From positions 1-64,000 of the forward strand of contig JAKPTB010000003.1 in assembly GCA_029555205.1 (NCBI GenBank): a DNA stretch of 64,000 nt. Reading direction: 5' to 3'. This document shows, in pieces, positions 38,063 through 47,696 of the stretch. How positions within the stretch are numbered: position 1 is the first letter of the stretch; each line of letters starts with the position of its first letter. Origin of the DNA: Bacillota bacterium (GTDB lineage: Bacteria > Bacillota > Desulfotomaculia > Desulfotomaculales > Pelotomaculaceae). The position numbers were made by a program, and so were the translations under genes. A model generated the notes under the pieces. The model saw nothing but the letters and a program-made list of their open reading frames with translations. It was not told the DNA's origin and ran no database searches.

Positions 38063-40789
38063 CTACTTTACCCACCATTTGAGTACCCTGCTGACAACTG
38101 TTGCAGTTTCAGCACGGGTCGCCCCGTCAAGGGGCCGGAAAAGACCGTTACTTCCCTTGAACAGCCCGGCCGCAGATACTCTCGCCACGGCATCCCGGGC
38201 AAATCCGGGAATGTTCCTGGAATCTTTATATTCCACCTGCCCCTGGGAATCTTCCGGAGCTTCGGGTCCTTCTATTGCTTCCTGTTCTTCTGTTTCTTCT
38301 CGCTCTTCCGTTTCTTCCAGACCCAGAGCCCGGCTGATCATCACTGCCATTTCGCATCTTGTGATCCGGGCCTCCGGCGCAAAGGTTCCGTCCGGGTAAC
38401 CCGTGATCACACCCCGGGAAAAGGCTGCGGCAACAGCCGGTCCGGCCCAGGCCGGGATCTCATCCTTAAAAACGGGGGCGCTTGCAGGAGCCGGCCATTG
38501 CAGGGCGGCCGCCAGGAAGGATACAAACTGCGCCCGCGTTACCCCCTGGTCTGGTTTGAAAGTCCCATCCGGAAAACCCTTGGCCACTCCCCTGGCTGCC
38601 AGGCTGGAGATGTCCTCTCTGGCCCAGTGTTTGCCTGTATCGCTGAAGGACGGCCCGGGACGCCGGTCATCCACCAGGACGATTGTACCAAACTCCCAGA
38701 GCCTTGCTGAAATAGAGCCGTCGCCCTCTTCCCCGCTCTCCGTACCGGACGGTTGCTCCCGCCACCGGGCAGCTTCTGCGTCCCATAACCAGATAGCCGG
38801 ACGACCAGCTATTGTTTCCGCATCGTATTGCCAATTCAGCTGCCAGGGAATCTCCGTACTTGTTATTTCCTCATCTTCTGCTGGTTCAATCCGGATAGCT
38901 CCGGAAGACAGGCAGCCGGAGGGCAGCTCGGCCGGCAGTTCAGCTTCCATCAGCCTGAACTCAACAGGATTGGCAACACTCCCGGCAGGGAAAAGGACCT
39001 GAATCCGGTTTTCGATGTTAATCTCAGAATCATCTTCCGGAACTGCCTGCAGCTTAAAGCCGGGCGGCTGAACCTTCACCGGAACGCTGGCAGTTAGACC
39101 CTGGAAGGAGGCCTGGATAATTCCTGAACCGGATCTATTTGCTGCGGTAAATTCACCGTCAACAATTTGGCCCAGCTCGCTATTGTCCAGGGACCACTTC
39201 AGATCAGCGGGCTTCAGCTCAAAGATTTCCCCGAAATGGGTGCTTACCTTCACCGACAGCGTAGCGCTTTGCCCGGGCTCAAGTTCCAAAGAAGCAGGTA
39301 GCACCGACAAACTGGACAGGGACTCGGGTCCGATAACCCTTAGGGCTGACTGGCTGCTCACGCCCCCGTAACTTGCCGTGATTGTTGCGCTGCCGCCAGC
39401 CCCGGGGATAAAGGTATTCCCTTCAAATTCTCCGGCTGTGCCGGGAGAAACCGTCCACTCAACTTGAGCCGGATTGACCTGGAAAGGATTGAAGTAGTCA
39501 TCGTACCCTTTCGCCGTAAACTCACCCCTGGTACCGGTCAGGATCATAGCCGGGCCGCTTATGTTCAGGCCCTTTAAGTCACCTGCCGGAGCAGTGGAAA
39601 ACAAACCGATGGCATTGGGTACGGCACGCTGGGCAAGGCCCTGGGGACGGTTGATTAAGCTGGCCTCGGTGTCCCCCAGATGACGGGCGGCCAGAGTTGT
39701 TGAGCCGCCTCCGTCCAGATTAACAGCCCGCCAGACGCCCAGGGAGATCAAGAATCCTGCCAGTTCCTCCTGGGTCATGCCCCTGCTCAGCACGCTACCG
39801 TCAGGTGCAGACTGTTTTTCCACAGCTACAAGGTAAATGGTGTTTTCGTCCCTGGAAATCCCAACAGCAGTCCGGGCGTTATTCCCGGCTATATTCTGTG
39901 TAAAGTATTCCGGGAGGTGCCCGTCCTCAACAAGAAGGGCCTGTCCCCCCACAGCAGCCAGCAGTTCCTCACCCCGGGGACGCACCGAGTATGTATAGCT
40001 TACCGTGGAACCCACCGGCAGGTTTTCGAGAATGTAAGCGGCCGCCTGTCCATGCCCTTTGAGAACAAATCCGTCCTTTGGTATCGGCACTCCGGGCTGG
40101 TCGACCAGGACTTGCTGCACAACCCCCTTACTAACAACGGCTTCCACCACGCCTGTGAGATCCGGCAGTTTTCCCCTGCTGGTGGCTCCCCACATGGGGT
40201 CGTACAGGTTAAGGGTTTCGCTATCCGAAGATATACCCGACATAAACAGGTAACCCGGTTTATTGATCCCGGACAGGGGGAAACTTTTTTGATTTTCAGC
40301 CGTAACCTGTCCGGAAAACTCGAAGATCTCCAGTAGCGCCCTTTTATCCACTGTTAAACCAAAGCCGTACATATCGTTTCGCAGGGCGGGACTTTCAATC
40401 AGCCGTCCGTCCTGGTAGACCAGGCCAATGGGCCTTCCACTCTCCTTCATCTGGAAGTAATCGCCGTTTATGGCTGCTACCGCACCTGTGCGCCTGGCCA
40501 TTTCCAGTACAGGCTGGTTCTTGTTTAAAGTGCCGTCGGGCCCGATTAGCGTATCCACCTTTAAATAAGGATCAGTCAAGTCTATCTTCACGACATATAC
40601 ATTTAAAGGTCCCTCGCTGGTTTGCATGGCAACGGTTTGTAAAACCGCCCCCCTGGTCAGGATCTCTTCGCTGGTCTTTCTACTGATCTCCTGGTAGGCG
40701 CCGGCCCAGCAAGGCAAAGCCAGGTTGAGCGCCAGGACGGCAATGATGATCTTTCTCCAAAACTTCACTATGGAACGTTTACCGCACAA
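38063..40789 (-). CDS. Secreted phosphodiester glycosidase (NAGPA domain) with Ig-like and SLH domains
   Basis: 908 residues. Signal peptide (IIIAVLALNLALPCWAGA), then a NAGPA/DUF2233 domain (about residues 50-385: GAVAAINGDYFQM, LDGGGSTTLA), two bacterial Ig-like segments (about 400-580), a linker with acidic repeats (EETEEREETEEQ) and three SLH motifs (GVAKGFPDGTFKPD; GVITGYPDGTFAPE; GLFKGSNGLFRPL) that bind pyruvylated wall polymer. Likely acts on sugar phosphodiesters at the cell surface; substrate unknown. TTG start 40789 behind AGGAGG. Confidence 0.9.
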   Translation of the reverse strand: MCGKRSIVKFWRKIIIAVLALNLALPCWAGAYQEISRKTSEEILTRGAVLQTVAMQTSEGPLNVYVVKIDLTDPYLKVDTLIGPDGTLNKNQPVLEMARRTGAVAAINGDYFQMKESGRPIGLVYQDGRLIESPALRNDMYGFGLTVDKRALLEIFEFSGQVTAENQKSFPLSGINKPGYLFMSGISSDSETLNLYDPMWGATSRGKLPDLTGVVEAVVSKGVVQQVLVDQPGVPIPKDGFVLKGHGQAAAYILENLPVGSTVSYTYSVRPRGEELLAAVGGQALLVEDGHLPEYFTQNIAGNNARTAVGISRDENTIYLVAVEKQSAPDGSVLSRGMTQEELAGFLISLGVWRAVNLDGGGSTTLAARHLGDTEASLINRPQGLAQRAVPNAIGLFSTAPAGDLKGLNISGPAMILTGTRGEFTAKGYDDYFNPFQVNPAQVEWTVSPGTAGEFEGNTFIPGAGGSATITASYGGVSSQSALRVIGPESLSSLSVLPASLELEPGQSATLSVKVSTHFGEIFELKPADLKWSLDNSELGQIVDGEFTAANRSGSGIIQASFQGLTASVPVKVQPPGFKLQAVPEDDSEINIENRIQVLFPAGSVANPVEFRLMEAELPAELPSGCLSSGAIRIEPAEDEEITSTEIPWQLNWQYDAETIAGRPAIWLWDAEAARWREQPSGTESGEEGDGSISARLWEFGTIVLVDDRRPGPSFSDTGKHWAREDISSLAARGVAKGFPDGTFKPDQGVTRAQFVSFLAAALQWPAPASAPVFKDEIPAWAGPAVAAAFSRGVITGYPDGTFAPEARITRCEMAVMISRALGLEETEEREETEEQEAIEGPEAPEDSQGQVEYKDSRNIPGFARDAVARVSAAGLFKGSNGLFRPLDGATRAETATVVSRVLKWWVK

Positions 40790-41121
40790 AGCTGATACCC
40801 TCCTCAAGATGTCGAAGAAGCTTTTAACATCTTATTCTAGTGCATATTTTAACCAGTCAGTCAACCTGCCAGCTGTTGGACGATGGCTGTCCGCTAAATA
40901 TTTGGCAACCGGGGAAAGCTCAAGACATAGCGAAAGCGGAAGCCTGTCCCTGTAAAATAGATCCACCTCCTGTATTAAATGACGTCCGCGGAACAGTTTT
41001 AGTTCTACATAAAGGATCATAATACTAAATTTATTTTAACTACCTGATTATAGATCAACGGCAAAGGGACTTCAAGAAAAGCTCAGGATATGAAGAATTA
41101 TGAAAACAAAACTTATGTTCA

Positions 41122-42027
41122 TCATCCTGTATAGATCCGGCTAAAACCGGCCTTTATCGCCGACTTCAGCGCCTCCCTGAATTCTCCGGGCGTTAGCCGC
41201 CTGTTCAACTCCTCATATTTAAAGGCCTGGAAAGCCGGATAATACTGATCCATTAGATTTATGAAGGTGTCCGGGGAGATCTCCCTGGACAGGAACTCCA
41301 GCACCTTCTCTGTCCCGGCCAGATTGCCGGGCAAAATAAGATGCCGCACCAAAAGACCCCGCACAGCCAGCCCTGTGCCGTCGATAATCAGGTCTCCCAC
41401 CTGTCTGTGCATCTCTTTAATGACACCCCTGACCACAGTAAAATATCCGGCGGCGCCGGTGTATTTTCTTGCAGTGTCATCGTCTCCGAACTTGATGTCC
41501 GGCATATAAATGTCCACAACACCATCCAGCAAAGCCAGTGTTTTCACGGAATCGTACCCACCGGTATTATAAACCACGGGAATTTTCAAACCCCTGGCGG
41601 CGGCAAGCACCAGGGCTTCCAGAAACTGAGGAACGAAATGGCTTGGTGAAACCAGGTTGATGTTGTGACAGCCCATCCTCTGCAGGTGCAGCATCAGGCC
41701 CGCCAGTTCGCCGGGTGATATTTCCCCGCCCTTACCTTCCTGGCTGATCTCGCAGTTTTGACAGAACTCACAGCGGAGATTGCAGTGGGTAAAAAATATT
41801 GTCCCGGAGCCTTTTTTGCCAACAAGGGGGGCTTCTTCCCCAAAATGCGGGCCGTAGCTGCTGACGGCGGCGTACCTGCCTGCCCTGCAGATCCCCAGTT
41901 CACCATGGAGGCGGTTGACCCGGCAGGCCTGGGCGCATACTGTACACTCCCCCAGCATGGCAACGGCCTGCTCAGCCCTTTTTTTCAACTCTTTTGGATC
42001 CAGCCTGACATATGCGCATTTTTCCAC
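41122..42027 (-). CDS. Radical SAM protein of the PflX/AmmeMemo-like COG1313 group
   Basis: 301 residues. Radical SAM cluster motif CNLRCEFC with the SAM-binding GGYDS later, and an N-terminal cysteine array (CTVCAQACRVNR, GELGIC) typical of the PflX/COG1313 group related to pyruvate formate-lyase activating enzymes. Substrate unknown. GTG start with GGAGGG. Lies 41 nt after the ThDP enzyme and probably in the same transcript, so a link is possible. Confidence 0.87.
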   Translation of the reverse strand: MEKCAYVRLDPKELKKRAEQAVAMLGECTVCAQACRVNRLHGELGICRAGRYAAVSSYGPHFGEEAPLVGKKGSGTIFFTHCNLRCEFCQNCEISQEGKGGEISPGELAGLMLHLQRMGCHNINLVSPSHFVPQFLEALVLAAARGLKIPVVYNTGGYDSVKTLALLDGVVDIYMPDIKFGDDDTARKYTGAAGYFTVVRGVIKEMHRQVGDLIIDGTGLAVRGLLVRHLILPGNLAGTEKVLEFLSREISPDTFINLMDQYYPAFQAFKYEELNRRLTPGEFREALKSAIKAGFSRIYTG

Positions 42028-42068
42028 AAAAAATCCCTCCTGAACAAGCCAGACGCAACCTGCGGCTC

Positions 42069-43688
42069 TTAAACAGGCATAGTTGTCCCCGGCACAGCCA
42101 GAGCGGAGGTCTTCACATCCACCAGGGACGGACCTTCACTGTTCAGGGCCTCCCTCAGCGCGTATTCCAGGTCCCTGGAATGCTCCACCCTTAAACCCAT
42201 TCCCCCGCAGTTATTTGCATAACCTGCAAAATCCGGATTTTGCAGGGAAGTGCCTTCCGGCAGCAACCCCCCGGCCACCATCTTGTTCTTTTCCATGGCC
42301 AGGTAAGAATTGTTCATAATCACAATATTAACGTCCAGGTTGTACTTCACTGCAGTCAGGAAATCAGCCATGGTCATGGCAAAGCCCCCATCCCCCACCA
42401 GGGCTACTACCTTTTGCGACGGCCTGTTGATTTTTGCAGCCAGGGCAGCCGGCAGGCCAAAACCCATGGTCCGCCATTTGCCGGACAGCAGTACCTGTTG
42501 CCGGACCGGCCGAAATACCCTGCCAAACCAGACAGTATGGTCCCCGGTGTCCAGGCAGATGACGGCATCATCCGGCAATACCTCCTGGATAGCCCGGATC
42601 AACGCGGCCGGATGGACCGGCGAGCTCTGCCCTGATGTTTCCTGCTCCAACTGGTTAAGCCAGCTGTTAATCTCCTTGCGGATCAAACCCGTCCATTCCC
42701 GGTTGGTATCAGGAGTGATTGAGCCGGAAAGCTGCTCGAGGATGCTCCCGGCATCCCCCACCAGGCCATAGGCCACCGGGATTGTGGAACCTATATGAGC
42801 GGGGTTGAGATCGATTTGAATCACAGGTATATCTTTAGGAACATAATTCTGGGGCCACCAGTTCGCCCCCACGACCAGGCATAAATCCGCCTGACTCAAG
42901 AGCCTGGCAGAAGCCGGACTGCCGGCTTGACCCAGACCCCCGACGTAATAAGGATGATACCTGTCCACAACGCCCGTTCCGGCAAGGGTATTTATTATGG
43001 CCGCGCCCCAGCGCAGGGACAGTTCACCCAGAACCCGTCCCGCCTTTCTCCCTCCTGCGCCCGACAGGATGACCGGACGGTGTGATTTACGCATTAGCTC
43101 CAGGGCCCCCTCGACAACCTCCGCTGATGACCTGGGGTGGGAATCCAGATAAGGAGCAGGCGGGATAATTGCTGCCTCACAGGGCATGGGCAACACGTCC
43201 ATGGGCACACTGACGTGGCTTACTGACTTGCCGGCAACAGCCGGCCGCCAGGCGTTTTCCAGGACCTGCGTCGCAGCAGCCGGGTCGCAGAGCAGGCCTG
43301 TGTAAGAAACCAGCGGCCGCAGCAAAGATTGTTGATCTACATACTGTTTTTTGTTCGTCCCAATGTCCTTTCGCGCAACCTGCCCCGTAATGGCCAGCAC
43401 GGGTACATTGTCCATCAAAGCATCGGCCAGACCGTTGATTAAGTGAGCCGTGCCCGGACCCCCGTCCGCCAGGCAGACGCCCGTTTCCCCGGTCAGTTTG
43501 GCCTGGGCCGAGGCCATAATAGCAGCGGTTTCCTCATGTTTAACCTGGTAAAAATTGATTGTGTTCCGCCGCCCCAGGGCATCCATCAAATAAAAAATAT
43601 CATCCCCCACCAGCCCGTAGATATTTTTTACGCCCCAGGCTGAGAGTTGCTCCAGGATAACTTCAGCCACGTTCCTTTGTTCTGACAT
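42069..43688 (-). CDS. Thiamine-diphosphate enzyme, pyruvate oxidase/acetolactate synthase-like
   Basis: 539 residues, three-domain ThDP fold. Catalytic Glu in VKHEETAAIMAS, central FAD/NAD-like domain and ThDP/Mg motif GDGGFAMTMADF ... NNS. Closest in look to pyruvate oxidases (GDDIFYLMDAL, DNVPVLAITGQV). No acetolactate synthase small subunit lies next to it. Whether FAD is bound cannot be judged. GGGGAGG before ATG. Confidence 0.82.
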   Translation of the reverse strand: MSEQRNVAEVILEQLSAWGVKNIYGLVGDDIFYLMDALGRRNTINFYQVKHEETAAIMASAQAKLTGETGVCLADGGPGTAHLINGLADALMDNVPVLAITGQVARKDIGTNKKQYVDQQSLLRPLVSYTGLLCDPAAATQVLENAWRPAVAGKSVSHVSVPMDVLPMPCEAAIIPPAPYLDSHPRSSAEVVEGALELMRKSHRPVILSGAGGRKAGRVLGELSLRWGAAIINTLAGTGVVDRYHPYYVGGLGQAGSPASARLLSQADLCLVVGANWWPQNYVPKDIPVIQIDLNPAHIGSTIPVAYGLVGDAGSILEQLSGSITPDTNREWTGLIRKEINSWLNQLEQETSGQSSPVHPAALIRAIQEVLPDDAVICLDTGDHTVWFGRVFRPVRQQVLLSGKWRTMGFGLPAALAAKINRPSQKVVALVGDGGFAMTMADFLTAVKYNLDVNIVIMNNSYLAMEKNKMVAGGLLPEGTSLQNPDFAGYANNCGGMGLRVEHSRDLEYALREALNSEGPSLVDVKTSALAVPGTTMPV

Positions 43689-43800
43689 AATCCGGCCTCC
43701 CCGGTGTGTATTTGGTTCTTTTTAAGTATTATGCCTTGGGAGAGGCCGGCCTATCAAAGAACGCCGGCGCCAGTTTAAGCGGCTTGGTAGTCTCCAACAA

Positions 43801-43825
43801 TAAAAAACCACCGTACTGGTGGCTT
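43801..43825 (-). terminator. Terminator of ychF
   Basis: On the minus strand CCACC-agtac-GGTGG followed by TTTTTTA. Confidence 0.8.
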
Positions 43826-43907
43826 GATTGGGAACGAATGTTAGATGCAAGAAATGCTCAGCGGGAGGAAAAAATGTTGCTTTAAGTGCTGAATATTAAA
43901 TGTAAAA

Positions 43908-45008
43908 CTAAATGTTAAACCTGAAATTAATAACATCACCGTCAGCTACAAGGTAGTCCTTGCCTTCCAGGCGGAACATACCCTTCTCCTTTACTTTGGC
44001 CATACTCCCCATTTGTCTGAGGTCGTCGTACTTCACCACTTCTGCTTTGATAAAGCCCCTTTCAATATCCGAGTGAATTTTCCCCGCCGCCTTCCTGGCT
44101 TCGGTCCCTTTCAGGATGGTCCAGGCCTTAACTTCATCATCTCCTACCGTAAAAAAGGAAATCAGGCCCAGGTAGTCATAGGCAGCCCTGGCCAGCCGGT
44201 CAATCCCTGACTGGACAATGCCCAGGTCGGACAGGAACAATTCCCTGTCCTCATCTGGAAGCTGGCTTATCTCCATCTCTATCCTGCCGCTTATTTCCAG
44301 GATGGGAAGCTTCCTTGCGGAAGCATAGCTTTCGAGTTCTTCTTTGCCGGGGTAATAATTTCCTTTAAACTGCTCCTCATCAGTGTTGATCACCAGCATT
44401 AGCGGCTTCTCGGTGAGAAAGCTGTAGTTTTTCAGGACGAGCTTTTCTTCAGGCGAGAGCTCAAGCCTGCTCAGGGAAACCTCTTCTTCCAGGGCCTGCA
44501 GGCATTTTTCCAGGACTTCCAGTTCAAGCACATTTTCCTTTTTTATTTTTTTACCTGACTTGATCCGCTCGATCCTCTTTTCGATGATCTCCATATCTGC
44601 AAAGAGCAGCTCCATATTGATGGTCTCTATGTCCCTCAGGGGATTAATGGTATCGTCCACATGGGGCACGTCAGGGTTAGAAAAGGAGCGAACAACATGG
44701 GCAAGCATATCCACATTCCGGATGGCGTTTAAAAACTGATTCCCTACCCCTTTCCCCTGACTTGAACCCCGTACCAGTCCCGGCACATCGCTGAACTGGA
44801 TCTGGGCATAGGTTGTTTTGCGGGGGTGGTACAGGCCGCTCAGATAGCCAACCCTGGCGTCGGGCACCCTGGCCGCGCCAACATTGGTTTCTGTCTTGCC
44901 TGTTAAAAAATTTGATGTTTGTGCACCGGCACCTGTCAATAAATTAAAGATTGTTGTTTTACCGACCATCGGCAGGCCAATCAGGCCGCAGTTAAGATTC
45001 AATTTCAT
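43908..45008 (-). CDS. ychF: YchF/Ola1-family ATPase
   Basis: 366 residues. P-loop GLPMVGKTTIFNLL, switch DVPGLVRGSSQGKGVGNQFL, NTDEE in the base-recognition position (the NxxE form that prefers ATP), and a C-terminal TGS domain (GTEARKAAGKIHSDIERGFIK). Binds ribosomes in other bacteria. Start at ATG 45008. Confidence 0.95.
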   Translation of the reverse strand: MKLNLNCGLIGLPMVGKTTIFNLLTGAGAQTSNFLTGKTETNVGAARVPDARVGYLSGLYHPRKTTYAQIQFSDVPGLVRGSSQGKGVGNQFLNAIRNVDMLAHVVRSFSNPDVPHVDDTINPLRDIETINMELLFADMEIIEKRIERIKSGKKIKKENVLELEVLEKCLQALEEEVSLSRLELSPEEKLVLKNYSFLTEKPLMLVINTDEEQFKGNYYPGKEELESYASARKLPILEISGRIEMEISQLPDEDRELFLSDLGIVQSGIDRLARAAYDYLGLISFFTVGDDEVKAWTILKGTEARKAAGKIHSDIERGFIKAEVVKYDDLRQMGSMAKVKEKGMFRLEGKDYLVADGDVINFRFNI

Positions 45009-45259
45009 CACCCGATCATAGTGTATCATCTTACAGTTTCATTTTCAAATTTATTACCAATTCAAGTATTATTTGGCGTGGGAAAATTGAAATTATTATA
45101 TTCAACTGGAACTATATTTATTTTAAAATGGTACCATATAATGCCGAATTAGGGTATGATAATGTTGGTTTAGAGCGGAGGAACCAGTTGCATCTTAACA
45201 ATTAATGTTAAATCCTATTTATTGAAAATACATGATATAATATTCCGGGAGGACGTATA

Positions 45260-45613
45260 ATGAATCCGGCTATAATGGTTGGTCTTGGTGTACTGGTTGG
45301 TATTGGCGCCAGTTTTTCAGGTCTGGGCGGCGGCTTTATCATGGTTCCACTGTTAATTTACTTAGGCTTCTCGGCTCAAAAAGCCGTAGGAACTTCCTTT
45401 CTGGCCATCCTGGTAATCAGTTTATCCGCCCTGTTTGCCCATGGAAAACTCAATCACGTCGACTACCGCATGGGGATATTTCTTGGTCTTGGAGGTATCC
45501 TGGGCGCTCAGATTGGCTCCAGACTGGTGGAGTATGTTTCTAATGAGGCATTCAATAAAATATTTGCCGTAATCCTGGTAGCCCTGGCCGTACGAATGTT
45601 TTTCCAAAAATAA
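45260..45613 (+). CDS. Half-length TauE/SafE-family membrane protein
   Basis: 117 residues, three to four membrane helices with GIGASFSGLGGGFIMVPLL and AVGTSFLAIL, the repeat unit of TauE/SafE sulfite exporters, but only one copy instead of two. GGGAGGACG before ATG. A dimer or a truncated gene are both possible. Sulfite export would fit the asr genes but is not adjacent to them. Confidence 0.78.
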   Translation: MNPAIMVGLGVLVGIGASFSGLGGGFIMVPLLIYLGFSAQKAVGTSFLAILVISLSALFAHGKLNHVDYRMGIFLGLGGILGAQIGSRLVEYVSNEAFNKIFAVILVALAVRMFFQK

Positions 45614-45721
45614 TCGTCTTTTAAGGTTTCATTTGCTGGAACCGGTCCGATTCTTAAAGCATCTCCTTCTCAATTGCGGGAAATTCAGCAGTTCGAGGAA
45701 GATATTCAAGGAGGTACAAGA

Positions 45722-46579
45722 TTGAAGGAATGGCAGGTTGAAGACGCCGGTTGCGGATGCAAGGCGTTTTCAGAAGTCATCGTGCTTGCATGTCAAAAAA
45801 CAGGTGAAATATATTCATCCACCCTACCCCTCACCTGGGACGACGGTTCCAGTCTGGAAGAAAAGGTCTGTAGTCAATTAATTCAAATGATGTTAAATGC
45901 CCGTGTTGCCAGGGATGATTACCTTTACGTATGCTCCGGCAATATTTTTCATGCGTTTCATAATTGGCTGGATGAAAACAAATACAATTGGGAACTGAGT
46001 AAGATAGACGGCCTCGCCCATGAGCACGCCGAATACCTTTTTCACTGCCAGGCTGTTGCTGCAGGCTTCCCGGCTGAGATTCACCTGGTGGAACGTAATT
46101 ATCGCGATTATTACAGGGCTGTGGAAGAATGGGTATATGCTGATGAATCCCGGTTAGTTTTGTTAAAAGATCGTGAAGTCCGGCGAAAACCAGCCGAAAC
46201 ACGTTATGTTCTCAAGGGTAATGGTAGGCATACCCGTTCCTGCCTGAAATGCGGTAAAAAAATTCTGCCCTATACACCTGTCGTCGTTTACCGTTGCCGT
46301 GAATCCAGCAGAAGAATTCGCCGCTATTTCCACCCGGCTTGTACACCCGTTGAGCCCCTGAAAAGCACGCTGGAGATTATAACAGTCCCCTGGACCTCCT
46401 GCAATGTGGAGGGTATCATCCTATACGCCGGTAAAGAAAACTACCAGTGCGCAGTCTGCGGGCAAAATGTTTTACCTGGGGAAAAAACCTTTTACGGCTA
46501 TCTGGAAAAGGCCCTTATTACCGGCCATCTTTCCTGTTTCCTGAACAAAAAGGAGCCGTTCCCGGCCCAGGGTTTATAA
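45722..46579 (+). CDS. Protein with two zinc-ribbon domains, unknown
   Basis: 285 residues. N-terminal alpha/beta domain of about 150 residues (VIVLACQKTGEIYSSTLPLT) with some likeness to RNase H-type folds, then two zinc ribbons: CLKCGKKILPYTPVVVYRC and CAVCGQNVLPGEKTFYGYL, each ending in a conserved His near PxC/CF. Start at TTG 45722, six nt after AAGGAGGT; upstream frame rejected. No family recognised. Confidence 0.65.
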   Translation: MKEWQVEDAGCGCKAFSEVIVLACQKTGEIYSSTLPLTWDDGSSLEEKVCSQLIQMMLNARVARDDYLYVCSGNIFHAFHNWLDENKYNWELSKIDGLAHEHAEYLFHCQAVAAGFPAEIHLVERNYRDYYRAVEEWVYADESRLVLLKDREVRRKPAETRYVLKGNGRHTRSCLKCGKKILPYTPVVVYRCRESSRRIRRYFHPACTPVEPLKSTLEIITVPWTSCNVEGIILYAGKENYQCAVCGQNVLPGEKTFYGYLEKALITGHLSCFLNKKEPFPAQGL

Positions 46580-46746
46580 CGTAGTTAACCTTCCAGTTGC
46601 TCAACCCAGCTTTTGAAGCAGCTGTTGGAAAGTAACGCTAAATCTGAGTTCCCTTCATTCTTATAGCATGCTCCTACCGTAAACAACTGCTTAACAACTG
46701 CTTTGTTGTGCATTCCAGGGTAGCCAGCTCCAGTCAGATCTAATTA

Positions 46747-46772
46747 AACAAAAGGCCGGTATCTCCGGCCTT
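46747..46772 (-). terminator. Terminator of the 58-codon gene
   Basis: On the minus strand AAGGCCGG-agata-CCGGCCTT, then TTGTTTAATT, 22 nt after the gene's stop. Confidence 0.75.
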
Positions 46773-46793
46773 AAACAACATTTTTCAAAAGTT

Positions 46794-46970
46794 TTAACGG
46801 CAGGTCAGGCCGCATGTCTCTTCTCCCCATTCACTAAAGGGCCCCCGGGGGATAAAATCCTGACATACTTTATTCAGAGCTTCCACTGGCTTGTTCCCGG
46901 AAGGTCCAGTACAAATGGCAGCGTCAAAATACTTCCACTGTTTAAAAAACACGCAATCCCTACAATACAT
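46794..46970 (-). CDS. 58-residue cysteine-rich protein, unknown
   Basis: Short gene read by eye. Starts MYCRDCVFFKQW, middle AAICTGPSGNKPVEAL, then NKVCQDFIPRGP and ends EETCGLTCR: six cysteines in 58 residues, including CxxC. GGAGGCAGGTG lies upstream of ATG 46970 and a terminator follows. The pattern of spaced cysteines resembles small zinc or iron-sulfur proteins such as the small subunits of some glycyl radical enzymes, but that is only likeness. Divergent from the 47107 gene. Confidence 0.65.
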   Translation of the reverse strand: MYCRDCVFFKQWKYFDAAICTGPSGNKPVEALNKVCQDFIPRGPFSEWGEETCGLTCR

Positions 46971-47106
46971 TATATGTCACCTGCCTCCAGTAGAGCTTCT
47001 TTACAAGTCAATTTTATAATGAAACATCCCCGGCTTTCAATATATTGTTTAAATATTTTAAAGATTTGTTTCGTTGTTTCAATTCATCAGGATAAGGGAG
47101 AATATC

Positions 47107-47283
47107 ATGGTCCGGAACGGTTACAGGGTCGGTGATAAAGTTGAAGTTTGCCTGCCGGACGGCAGCCATCTCAGGGGTAAAATTATAGAAATAATTACCG
47201 GGAGCAATTCAAACTGTTATCTTATCCAGTATAATAGCGCTTACGCCCTGGTATCCCAGGGGGATATTGTTCAAAAAATATAA
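47107..47283 (+). CDS. Small beta-rich protein, unknown
   Basis: 58 residues with a KOW/SH3-like strand pattern (GYRVGDKVEVCLPDGSHLRGKIIEI ... YNSAYALVSQGDI). Start at ATG 47107 behind AAGGGAGA. Could bind nucleic acid; unrecognised. Confidence 0.55.
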   Translation: MVRNGYRVGDKVEVCLPDGSHLRGKIIEIITGSNSNCYLIQYNSAYALVSQGDIVQKI

Positions 47284-47463
47284 ACTTGACCTGTTTTTGA
47301 GTCTCAAGAAATAAGATATAATTGGTGACAGCAAATGATTCCCAGAAGGATAATTGATTTTTATCTAGAATAATTATATTAATTAGCAATCTTAATAAAA
47401 GAAAAAAATGCCATAACTATATTTTTACATAATCACAAATTGTTACTAATGAAAGAGGTTGAT

Positions 47464-47691
47464 ATGATGCCGGAAGAGCTAGGGGTCATCCACTGTTTAA
47501 GCAGTAAAGAAAAGCAGTTGATTAAATTTATCCGTGAGCTGGGCTGGGGCGATCTGAAAATAAGGATCGAAAATAGTCAGCCTGTTCTAATTTATGAAGC
47601 TATAAAAACCATCCGGCTGGAAGAAGAACCGGCGCAACAAAGAAAGAATTATCATAAACAGGTTCAAGCCAGTCGTTTTAAAAACAAGTAA
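47464..47691 (+). CDS. Small protein, unknown
   Basis: 75 residues, charged, with helix-strand-strand N-terminal half (SSKEKQLIKFIRELGWGDLKI) and a basic C-terminus (QRKNYHKQVQASRFKNK). Start at ATG 47464 after AGAGGTT. Ends six nt before the convergent murI stop. Confidence 0.5.
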   Translation: MMPEELGVIHCLSSKEKQLIKFIRELGWGDLKIRIENSQPVLIYEAIKTIRLEEEPAQQRKNYHKQVQASRFKNK

Positions 47692-47696
47692 CTGAT

